From NCBI GenBank assembly GCA_023406225.1, contig JAEXWS010000134.1, forward strand, positions 1 through 7,543: a stretch of DNA of 7,543 bases, written 5' to 3'. The position numbers and the translations under genes are program-made. Positions within the stretch are counted from its first letter, which is position 1. Every line of letters begins with the position of its first letter. Source of the DNA: Bacillota bacterium. Its GTDB lineage: Bacteria > Bacillota > Clostridia > Oscillospirales > Oscillospiraceae. Of this stretch, positions 1 through 4,887 are shown piece by piece. The notes under the pieces are model-generated. The model was not told where the DNA came from and did no database searches. It saw only the letters and a program-made list of their open reading frames with translations.

Positions 1-2
1 CC

Positions 3-287
3 CTGCTGGACCGGCTGGTGTACGGCATGAACAAGTATTACGGCGCGGAGAAGGGCCCCGCCCTCTGGGCGGGAAAGGGACTGGCGCTGCTCATGACCTG
101 CGGCTACCGGCCGGAAAGGGGCTGCGACCTCTTTGAGGAGGGGATGCGGCGGTACTGCAAGCATTCGGGCCTTCGGTACCTGGGCAGCCACGCGGAACGT
201 CATCTGAGCTACGACGTCCCGTTCATGGACGACGAAAAGGAAGCGCGGACCCGGGCCTTCGCCCGGGAACTGCTGGACGCGCAGTGA
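3..287 (+). CDS. Flavodoxin-family / NAD(P)H-dependent FMN reductase-like protein, C-terminal part (5' end outside window)
   Basis: The frame is open from the window edge to TGA at 285-287 and gives 94 residues. The run KGLALLMTCGYRPERGCDLF followed by a charged helix with YCKHSGLRYLG resembles the C-terminal half of multimeric flavodoxin (WrbA-like, FMN-binding) proteins common in Clostridia: a hydrophobic beta strand ending in TCG, then the last helix and strand. Such proteins bind FMN and act as cytosolic NAD(P)H-dependent reductases, often of unknown substrate. The FMN phosphate-binding loop would lie upstream and cannot be seen, so the family call rests on the C-terminal pattern only. 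A GTG at 18 is in frame but lies inside the domain and is unlikely to be the start. A strong hairpin terminator follows the stop codon by 3 bp, so this is the last gene of its transcript. Confidence 0.6.
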   Translation: MLDRLVYGMNKYYGAEKGPALWAGKGLALLMTCGYRPERGCDLFEEGMRRYCKHSGLRYLGSHAERHLSYDVPFMDDEKEARTRAFARELLDAQ

Positions 288-290
288 TTC

Positions 291-326
291 AACAGGGACC
301 GCCTTGGGAAAAGGCGGTCCCTGTTT
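291..326 (+). terminator. Rho-independent terminator of the flavodoxin-family gene
   Basis: A perfect 15-bp stem pairs 291-305 (AACAGGGACCGCCTT) with 311-325 (AAGGCGGTCCCTGTT) around a 5-nt GGGAA loop. The T tract is short (TTT, 324-326), but the stem is long and stable and begins 3 bp after the stop codon. The adjacent 8-bp direct repeat (321-328) overlaps the 3' arm of the stem, so the mobile element inserted at the foot of this terminator without destroying it. Confidence 0.8.
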
Positions 327-328
327 GC
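321..328. repeat. Target-site duplication, left copy (8 bp)
   Basis: CTGTTTGC here is repeated without mismatch at 1214-1221. Each copy directly abuts the outer end of an inverted repeat (329 on this side, 1213 on the other). A perfect 8-bp direct repeat precisely outside terminal inverted repeats is the expected scar of DDE-transposase insertion. Confidence 0.85.
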
Positions 329-351
329 GTCCCTGTTGCAGATAAGTGTTG
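329..351 (+). repeat. Left terminal inverted repeat (23 bp)
   Basis: The outer end begins GTCCCTGTTG, followed by CAGATAAGTGTTG. It pairs with 1191-1213 at 21 of 23 positions; the mismatches are at 339 (C versus T on the complement of the right end) and 345 (A versus G). The outermost bases GTCCCTGTT also recur in the terminator arm at 317-325. Confidence 0.85.
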
Positions 352-367
352 ATGAATAAGACCCCGT

Positions 368-402
368 CGGTTTCACCAAAAGGCCTTGAGAAGGTCAAGC
401 CG
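368..402 (+). other. Subterminal bulged hairpin inside the left end of the element
   Basis: CGGTTT (368-373) can pair with AAGCCG (397-402), and GGCCTT (382-387) with AAGGTC (391-396) around a GAG triloop, each with one G-T wobble. The result is a two-part 12-bp stem with an 8-nt bulge (374-381). It lies about 40 bp inside the left TIR and upstream of the cargo promoter. It may be a structural part of the transposon end, a regulatory structure, or chance. Confidence 0.35.
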
Positions 403-472
403 GCATGATAGTATATTAAGAAAATCGCAGGTCGTCTTAGGCGGATAAAGCGCAGACCGACAAATCGAAGTT

Positions 473-500
473 TTTACAAACTGAGTAATCCATTTAAAAT
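473..500 (+). promoter_or_regulatory. Predicted sigma-A promoter of the cargo membrane-protein gene
   Basis: A -35 box TTTACA (473-478, 5/6 to consensus) and a -10 box TAAAAT (495-500, 5/6) are separated by 16 bp in AT-rich DNA. Transcription would start near 507, leaving a short leader that just contains the ribosome binding site AGAGGTG at 513-519. A weaker alternative lies upstream at TTGAGA (386-391) and TAGTAT (409-414), spacing 17. AT-rich DNA produces such matches by chance, so this is tentative. Confidence 0.45.
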
Positions 501-523
501 TTTATTGATTACAGAGGTGTGAA

Positions 524-1054
524 ATGGAACTGTTTCTTGTGCTTATCTTAACTTGTATCATTTGTGCGGGGGTTCCAATATTGGCTTTTGGGTATATCAA
601 TGGAAAAATAAAGTTCCCCAATCAAAAAGCCCCGAACACAGAAAAGTCAAATCGCACTGTCTTGCGATGGATGGTATTTATATTAGGTACATTCCTTGGG
701 TGTTTCCTGTTTCCTGCATATAACATCACCAAGAACTACGGACACCATATTCAATGGAACAGGCTGTTTTTAGTAATTGCAGAATGTTATGTGATGGGCT
801 CAATTTTAGCAAAAGCATTTCCCTATGAAAAAGAATCTGTCACGAAAACCGTTTTTTCGCTTCTTGGATTTAACTGTGTTTTTATTCTTGCGGGTATGGG
901 GTGTCGGTATCTGTTGGAGTTTGGCGAAGTTTCAAACACCTACAACTTTACTGCACCGAACATTGTTGTTCATCTGTTGACAGTAAATGTGTTTTGCATG
1001 GCAAGCTGGTATTTCGGTGTTAAGCAAGAACAGAATAGAAAGCGGCAAGGCTAA
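524..1054 (+). CDS. Small multi-pass membrane protein of unknown function, cargo of the mobile element
   Basis: I do not recognise this 176-residue protein. It has about five hydrophobic segments that look membrane-spanning, near residues 3-25, 47-66, 80-99, 108-130 and 145-165, with a short basic, hydrophilic tail (KQEQNRKRQG). No catalytic or binding motif is evident. Cysteines lie in or near the hydrophobic segments (residues 11, 14, 60, 88, 118, 127, 158) without a recognisable pattern. The start ATG at 524 is preceded by AGAGGTG at 513-519, a good ribosome binding site at suitable spacing. Base composition is about 40% G+C, with AT-rich codons, in sharp contrast to every neighbour, which indicates horizontal acquisition. 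It is the only gene between the inverted repeats and has its own predicted promoter and terminator. An immunity, transport or stress role is possible, but nothing in the sequence decides it. Confidence 0.75.
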   Translation: MELFLVLILTCIICAGVPILAFGYINGKIKFPNQKAPNTEKSNRTVLRWMVFILGTFLGCFLFPAYNITKNYGHHIQWNRLFLVIAECYVMGSILAKAFPYEKESVTKTVFSLLGFNCVFILAGMGCRYLLEFGEVSNTYNFTAPNIVVHLLTVNVFCMASWYFGVKQEQNRKRQG

Positions 1055-1117
1055 AACAACTTCCAGTTTATCAGGCTGATTTAACTTCGTCTTATTGGCA
1101 TAATTCGCGTAAATCGG

Positions 1118-1152
1118 AAACTCCCTACACCGAAAAAGTGCAGGGAGTTTTT
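1118..1152 (+). terminator. Rho-independent terminator of the cargo gene
   Basis: AAACTCCCT (1118-1126) pairs with AGGGAGTTT (1142-1150); after one A/C mismatch, CAC (1128-1130) pairs with GTG (1138-1140). The loop is CGAAAAA and the 3' side ends in TTTTT (1148-1152). It lies 63 bp after the cargo stop codon and inside the right TIR, so it travels with the element and insulates the downstream promoter from cargo transcription. Confidence 0.85.
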
Positions 1153-1160
1153 GGCTATTG

Positions 1161-1171
1161 GGGCGAAGCCC
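1161..1171 (+). other. Short hairpin near the right end of the element
   Basis: GGGC (1161-1164) and GCCC (1168-1171) form a 4-bp stem with a GAA loop, 19 bp inside the right TIR. It is too short to interpret alone, but is noted because the left end also carries a subterminal hairpin. Confidence 0.2.
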
Positions 1172-1190
1172 AGTTTGCCGTGCCTAAAAG

Positions 1191-1213
1191 CAACACCTAT
1201 CTACAACAGGGAC
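1191..1213 (-). repeat. Right terminal inverted repeat (23 bp)
   Basis: The complement, read inward from 1213, begins GTCCCTGTTG then TAGATAGGTGTTG. It matches the left TIR at 21 of 23 positions and directly abuts the right copy of the 8-bp direct repeat. Confidence 0.85.
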
Positions 1214-1221
1214 CTGTTTGC
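1214..1221. repeat. Target-site duplication, right copy (8 bp)
   Basis: CTGTTTGC is identical to 321-328. It ends 7 bp before the -35 box of the methyltransferase promoter, so the insertion left that promoter intact. Joining 328 directly to 1222 restores a plausible short intergenic region of terminator followed by promoter. Confidence 0.85.
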
Positions 1222-1228
1222 CTTCCGG

Positions 1229-1258
1229 TTGACGGGGGAGGCCCTTTTGGGGTATAAT
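1229..1258 (+). promoter_or_regulatory. Sigma-A promoter of the methyltransferase gene
   Basis: A -35 box TTGACG (1229-1234, 5/6) and a perfect -10 box TATAAT (1253-1258) are spaced by 18 bp. The expected transcription start is near 1265, 35 bp before the chosen ATG at 1300, with GGAGGAA (1288-1294) between. The promoter lies wholly outside the mobile element. It may also serve the ecf operon by read-through, because no obvious promoter was found before 2351. Confidence 0.8.
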
Positions 1259-1299
1259 AATACGATTTGCTAGGCCGATACGGCAACGGAGGAACAGAT

Positions 1300-2163
1300 A
1301 TGTGGATCGCGGAGAAGTGGCGGGATTATGAGCTGTTGGACTGCGGGGGCGGTGAAAAGCTGGAGCGATGGGACAAGCAGCTTCTGGTGCGCCCGGACCC
1401 CCAGGCCATTTGGGAGAGCCCCCGGAAAAATCCGGCCTGGAAACGGGCCAACGCCCGCTATCTCCGCAGCCAGAGCGGCGGCGGGCACTGGGAGAAAAAG
1501 GCCCTGCCCGAGAGCTGGAGCGTCCGCTACGGAGAATTGACCTTTCAGGTAAAGCCCATGAACTTCAAGCACACGGGCCTCTTTCCGGAGCAGGCGGTGA
1601 ACTGGGACTTCGCCATGGAGAAGATCCGGGCCGCCGACCGGCCCATCCGGGTCCTGAACCTCTTCGCCTACACCGGCGCGGCCACCGTGGCCTGCGCCAA
1701 GGCGGGGGCCAGCGTGTGCCATGTGGACGCGGCCAAGGGCATGGTGGCCTGGGCGAAGGACAACGCCCGCCTCTCCGGCCTGGAGGACGCGCCCATCCGC
1801 TGGATCGTGGACGACTGCGCCAAATTCGTGGAGCGGGAGATCCGCCGTGGAAAGACCTACGACGCCATCATTATGGACCCGCCCTCCTACGGCCGGGGAC
1901 CCGGCGGCGAGGTGTGGAAGCTGGAGGACAGCCTCTATCCCTTTGTGAAGCTGTGCGCCGGGGTCCTGTCGGACAAGCCGCTGTTCGTGCTCATCAACTC
2001 CTACACCACGGGGCTGGCCCCGTCCGTGCTGGGGTATCTCCTGCACCTGCTGGTGGCGGAGAAGTACGGCGGCAGGTGCGCCTGGGATGAACTGGGCCTT
2101 CCGGTGACGGAGACCGGGCTGGCGCTGCCCTGCGGAGCCACGGGACGGTGGTTCTCGGAGTAA
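1300..2163 (+). CDS. Class I SAM-dependent methyltransferase, RlmI-like (putative 23S rRNA methyltransferase)
   Basis: This 287-residue cytosolic protein carries a Rossmann-fold methyltransferase domain resembling the RlmI/RlmK-type RNA cytosine-C5 methyltransferase group. Visible landmarks: HTGLFPEQAVNW before the fold; SAM-binding motif I VLNLFAYTGA at 118-127; the acidic end of beta 2 at D143 (HVDAAKG); VDDC near 170-173; and motif IV DPPSYGRG at 193-200, the DPP loop of this family. The N-terminal PUA RNA-binding domain of E. coli RlmI is missing, so the true substrate is uncertain. ATG 1300 is chosen because GGAGGAA sits 5 bp upstream. An in-frame TTG at 1267 would start at the predicted transcript end and has no ribosome binding site. 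It has its own promoter and is separated from the ecf genes by 187 bp of palindromic sequence. Confidence 0.85.
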   Translation: MWIAEKWRDYELLDCGGGEKLERWDKQLLVRPDPQAIWESPRKNPAWKRANARYLRSQSGGGHWEKKALPESWSVRYGELTFQVKPMNFKHTGLFPEQAVNWDFAMEKIRAADRPIRVLNLFAYTGAATVACAKAGASVCHVDAAKGMVAWAKDNARLSGLEDAPIRWIVDDCAKFVEREIRRGKTYDAIIMDPPSYGRGPGGEVWKLEDSLYPFVKLCAGVLSDKPLFVLINSYTTGLAPSVLGYLLHLLVAEKYGGRCAWDELGLPVTETGLALPCGATGRWFSE

Positions 2164-2316
2164 GGGGGGAGCTGGCTCCCTCCTGCGCCCCGGGCGGCGG
2201 ATACGCGCCATGGCGAAAATGATCTGAATTTTTTCTTCCGCCTGGGGGCGGAAGGACCGGGGGGACCGCTGGTCCCCCCAAGCCCCCCTTCTCCGGCGCC
2301 TGCGGGCGCGGGGGAG
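2164..2316. repeat. Cluster of GC-rich palindromes (REP-like intergenic repeat)
   Basis: Four inverted repeats follow each other between the methyltransferase and ecfA1. GGGAGC (2167-2172) pairs with GCTCCC (2175-2180). CTTCCGCC (2235-2242) pairs with GGCGGAAG (2247-2254). GGGGGGACC (2259-2267) pairs perfectly with GGTCCCCCC (2271-2279) around GCT. GCGCC (2296-2300) pairs with GGCGC (2305-2309), possibly extended by CTCC/GGAG. None is followed by a T tract, so these are not classical terminators. The arrangement resembles dispersed palindromic intergenic repeats; such a unit could slow or attenuate read-through or protect the 3' end of the methyltransferase mRNA. Confidence 0.55.
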
Positions 2317-2350
2317 GACGGGGAGCGACGCTTGGGATGGAGATAATGAT

Positions 2351-3202
2351 ATGGCGACGATGATTCGGACGGAACAATTAAAATACGCCTACCCGGCGGA
2401 GGAGGGCGGCCGGCCTGTGTTCGCCCTGCGGGGGGTGGACCTGAGCGTTGAGAGAGGGTCCTTTGTGGTGGTTTTGGGGCACAACGGCTCCGGCAAATCC
2501 ACCCTGGCCAAGACCTTCAACGGCGTGCTGCTGCCCGCGGGCGGGCATGTGTACGTGGAGGACATGGACACCCGGGACGAGGCGCTGCTGCTGGCCATCC
2601 GCCAGCGGGTGGGCATGGTGTTCCAGAACCCGGACAACCAGATCGTCGCTAACGTGGTGGAGGAGGACGTGGCCTTCGCCCCGGAGAACCTGGGCGTGCC
2701 CAGCGGGGAGATCAGGCGGCGGGTGGACGCGGCGCTGGCGGCCGTGGGCATGAGCGAATTCGTGCGGCACGCGCCCCATCTGCTCTCCGGCGGGCAGAAG
2801 CAGCGCATCGCCATTGCGGGCGTCATCGCCATGGAGCCCGCCTGCATCGTGCTGGACGAGGCTACCGCCATGCTGGACCCCGTGGGCCGGAAAGAGGTGC
2901 TCTCCACCGTCCACCGGCTCAACCGGGAAAAGGGCATTACCGTGGTGCTCATCACCCACCACATGAACGAGGCGGAGAACGCGGACCGGGTGGTGGTCAT
3001 GGACGACGGCAGAGTGGCCATGGACGGCGCGCCCGGCGAGGTGTTTACCCGGGTGGACGAGCTGCGGTCCATGGGCCTCACGGTGCCGGACACCGTGGAC
3101 CTGCTGGACCGGCTGCAAAAGGACGGGTGGGACGTGCCTCTGGACGCGCTGACTGTGGACGGCTGCGCCGCCGCCATTTTGCGGGCCGTCTCCGCCAATT
3201 GA
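2351..3202 (+). CDS. ecfA1: Energy-coupling factor transporter ATP-binding protein EcfA1
   Basis: This 283-residue ABC ATPase is one of two that power an ECF vitamin/metal importer by ATP hydrolysis on the cytoplasmic face, coupled through EcfT. All ABC motifs are intact: Walker A GHNGSGKST (43-51), Q-loop region VFQNPDNQ (90-97), signature LSGGQ (145-149), Walker B IVLDE (166-170) with catalytic E170, D-loop MLDP (174-177) and switch H203 in ITHHMNEA. DEATAMLDP and ITHHMNEA are typical of EcfA1 rather than EcfA2. The C-terminal roughly 60 residues form the EcfA-type extension. Start ATG 2351 is preceded by GGAG at 2339-2342; the ATG at 2360 would be too far from it. It is the first gene of the packed operon, 18 bp before ecfA2. 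Length fits the family. Confidence 0.95.
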   Translation: MATMIRTEQLKYAYPAEEGGRPVFALRGVDLSVERGSFVVVLGHNGSGKSTLAKTFNGVLLPAGGHVYVEDMDTRDEALLLAIRQRVGMVFQNPDNQIVANVVEEDVAFAPENLGVPSGEIRRRVDAALAAVGMSEFVRHAPHLLSGGQKQRIAIAGVIAMEPACIVLDEATAMLDPVGRKEVLSTVHRLNREKGITVVLITHHMNEAENADRVVVMDDGRVAMDGAPGEVFTRVDELRSMGLTVPDTVDLLDRLQKDGWDVPLDALTVDGCAAAILRAVSAN

Positions 3203-3220
3203 CTGGAAGGAAGAAACGCT

Positions 3221-4087
3221 GTGGAACCGATTCTGCAAGTAAAAAACCTGACCCACACCTACGGCGTGGGGACCCCCTTCCAGCGCAGCGCGGTGGAGGA
3301 GATGAGCTTTGAGGTGTACGACGGGGAGTTTCTGGGGATCATCGGCCATACCGGCTCGGGGAAATCCACCCTCATCCAGCACCTGAACGGGCTTTTGAAG
3401 CCCACCTCCGGGCAGATACTGCTGAACGGAAGGGATATCTGGGCCGAGCCGAAGAAGATCCGGGACGTGCGGTTCCAAGTGGGGCTCGTGTTCCAGTACC
3501 CGGAGTACCAGCTCTTTGAGGAGACCGTTTACAAGGACATCGCCTTCGGCCCCGCCAACATGGGCAAGACCGGGGACGAGCTGGACCGCTGCGTGCGGGA
3601 GAGCGCCAAGCTGGTGGGCATCCGGGACGAGCAGCTGCAAAAATCCCCCTTTGAGCTCTCCGGCGGGCAGAAGCGCCGGGTGGCCCTGGCGGGGGTCATG
3701 GCCATGGAGCCCCGGGTGCTGATCCTGGACGAGCCCACCGCCGGACTGGACCCGGCGGGCCGGGAGAACCTTCTGGCCAACATCCGGGACTATCACCGCA
3801 ACAAAAAGCGGACCATCATCCTGGTGAGCCACAGCATGGACGAGATCGCCCGGAACGTGGACCGCATCCTGGTGCTGAAGTCCGCCCATGTGCTGATGGA
3901 TGGCGCGCCCGCGGAGGTCTTCGCCCGGGCGGCGGAGCTGCTCTCCGCCGGGCTGGACGTGCCCCAGGTGACCCGCATCGCCATGGCGCTCCACGAACAG
4001 GGACTGGACATCGATCCGGCGGTCTACACCGTGGAGGCTCTGGAAAAGGCACTTCTGGCGCTGGGAAAGGGCGGTGCGGCATGCTGA
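3221..4087 (+). CDS. ecfA2: Energy-coupling factor transporter ATP-binding protein EcfA2
   Basis: This 288-residue protein is the second ECF ATPase, expected to pair with EcfA1 as a heterodimer bound to EcfT. Motifs are complete: Walker A GHTGSGKST (42-50), Q-loop VFQYPEYQLFEETV (90-103), signature LSGGQ (146-150), Walker B VLILDE (166-171) with catalytic E171, D-loop GLDP (175-178) and switch H204 in VSHSMDEIA. The FQYPEYQLFEETV and DEPTAGLDP forms are characteristic of EcfA2. The start codon is GTG at 3221, supported by GGAAGGAAG at 3205-3213 and by alignment of the N-terminus with the family (MEPILQVKNLTHTY). The end overlaps ecfT by 7 bp, which implies translational coupling and fixed stoichiometry. 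Confidence 0.95.
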   Translation: MEPILQVKNLTHTYGVGTPFQRSAVEEMSFEVYDGEFLGIIGHTGSGKSTLIQHLNGLLKPTSGQILLNGRDIWAEPKKIRDVRFQVGLVFQYPEYQLFEETVYKDIAFGPANMGKTGDELDRCVRESAKLVGIRDEQLQKSPFELSGGQKRRVALAGVMAMEPRVLILDEPTAGLDPAGRENLLANIRDYHRNKKRTIILVSHSMDEIARNVDRILVLKSAHVLMDGAPAEVFARAAELLSAGLDVPQVTRIAMALHEQGLDIDPAVYTVEALEKALLALGKGGAAC

Positions 4088-4887
4088 AGGACATCACCCT
4101 GGGCCAGTTTTTCCCCGGCGACACCGTGGCCCACAAGCTGGATCCCCGGACGAAGATCTTGCTGGTGGTCCTCTATATCACGGCGCTGTTCTGCGCCAAA
4201 AGCGCGATTTCCTACGGGCTGTTGGCCCTGGTCCTGGCCGTTTGCGTGCGGATCTCCAAGGTGGGGCTCCACGCCCTGGTCCGGGGTTTGAAGCCGGTGC
4301 TGTTCATCATCCTCTTCACCGGCATTTTGAACCTGTTTTTCACGCCGGGGGAGCGGTACCTCGTAGAATGGGGGTTCCTGCGCATCTCCGACACGGGTCT
4401 GCGCAACGCGGTCTTTATGGTGCTGCGGATCATGCTGCTCATCATGGGCACCTTCCTCATGACCTACACCACCAGCCCCATTAGCCTGACCGACGGGCTG
4501 GAACGGCTGCTGAACGGCTTGAAAAAGCTCCATGTGCCGGTCCACGAGCTCAGCATGATGATGTCCATCGCCCTGCGGTTCATCCCCACCCTCATTGAGG
4601 AGACGGACAAGATCATGTCCGCTCAAAAGGCCCGGGGCGCGGATTTTGAGAGCGGGAACCTGATCGAGAAGGCCAAGGCCCTCATCCCCATCCTGGTGCC
4701 GCTGTTCATCAGCGCCTTCCGCCGGGCCGACGAGCTGGCGGTGGCCATGGAGTGCCGCTGCTACCACGGCGGCGAGGGGCGGACGAAGCTCCACGTGCTG
4801 CAATACGCGGCCAGGGACTGGACGGCCCTGTTCCTGGGCGCGGCGGTCACGGCGGCCGTCATCGTTTTGGGGCGGCTGGGGCTGTGA
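4081..4887 (+). CDS. ecfT: Energy-coupling factor transporter transmembrane protein EcfT
   Basis: This 268-residue integral membrane protein links the EcfA1/A2 ATPases to interchangeable substrate-binding S components. It begins with the family's conserved HKLDPRTK (18-25). Hydrophobic segments lie near 26-58, 78-92 and 103-128, with a final one near 245-266. The two coupling-helix motifs that dock on the ATPases are visible: KARGADF (ARG at 184-186) and AMECRCYHGGEGRT (222-235). The second is usually AMEARGY/AMEARCY; here C225 replaces the common Ala, which should be tolerated. ATG 4081 overlaps the end of ecfA2 and has GGGAAAGGG (4063-4071) upstream. No S component is linked, so the module is group II and probably serves several unlinked S proteins. 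Its stop overlaps the next start as GTGA. Confidence 0.95.
   Translation: MLKDITLGQFFPGDTVAHKLDPRTKILLVVLYITALFCAKSAISYGLLALVLAVCVRISKVGLHALVRGLKPVLFIILFTGILNLFFTPGERYLVEWGFLRISDTGLRNAVFMVLRIMLLIMGTFLMTYTTSPISLTDGLERLLNGLKKLHVPVHELSMMMSIALRFIPTLIEETDKIMSAQKARGADFESGNLIEKAKALIPILVPLFISAFRRADELAVAMECRCYHGGEGRTKLHVLQYAARDWTALFLGAAVTAAVIVLGRLGL

Larger units (their letters stand above)
329..1213 (+). mobile_element. Non-autonomous transposon-like element with one cargo gene (885 bp, TIRs plus 8-bp TSD)
   Basis: The boundaries are seen directly: inverted repeats at 329-351 and 1191-1213 (21 of 23 positions pair) lie immediately inside a perfect 8-bp direct repeat (321-328 and 1214-1221). The interior is AT-rich (line 541-600 has 23 G/C of 60), unlike the GC-rich flanks. 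No transposase ORF is present; the only plausible gene is the membrane protein at 524-1054, flanked by a promoter (473-500) and a terminator (1118-1152). The element therefore looks like a passenger-carrying, MITE-like or internally deleted insertion sequence that must be moved by a transposase elsewhere. 8-bp duplications are known for several IS families (IS66, ISL3, IS256, IS1595, IS6 among them); I cannot assign one from the repeat sequence. The two TIR mismatches suggest it is not brand new, or that its ends were never identical. Confidence 0.8.

Noticed and set aside
352..472. Possible transposase remnant at the left of the element
   Set aside because: Translation gives short frames broken by stops with no DDE or helix-turn-helix feature that I can recognise.
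1267..1299. TTG start extending the methyltransferase by 11 residues
   Set aside because: The predicted transcript starts near 1265, leaving no room for a ribosome binding site, while ATG 1300 has an ideal GGAGGAA.
2317..2350. Promoter or riboswitch directly before ecfA1
   Set aside because: GATAAT at 2342-2347 is only 3 bp from the ATG and overlaps the ribosome binding site region; no aptamer-like fold was seen, although ECF genes elsewhere can be riboswitch-controlled.
2378..3994. 538-codon open frame on the minus strand
   Set aside because: It lies antisense to ecfA1 and ecfA2, whose motifs are unmistakable. Long antisense frames are expected opposite GC-rich genes, and the translation is low in complexity with no recognisable domain.
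4752..4883. Upstream extension of the metallophosphoesterase frame
   Set aside because: This part is inside ecfT and translates to Arg/Gly/Pro-rich sequence; the GTG at 4884 begins exactly at a signal-like N-terminus.
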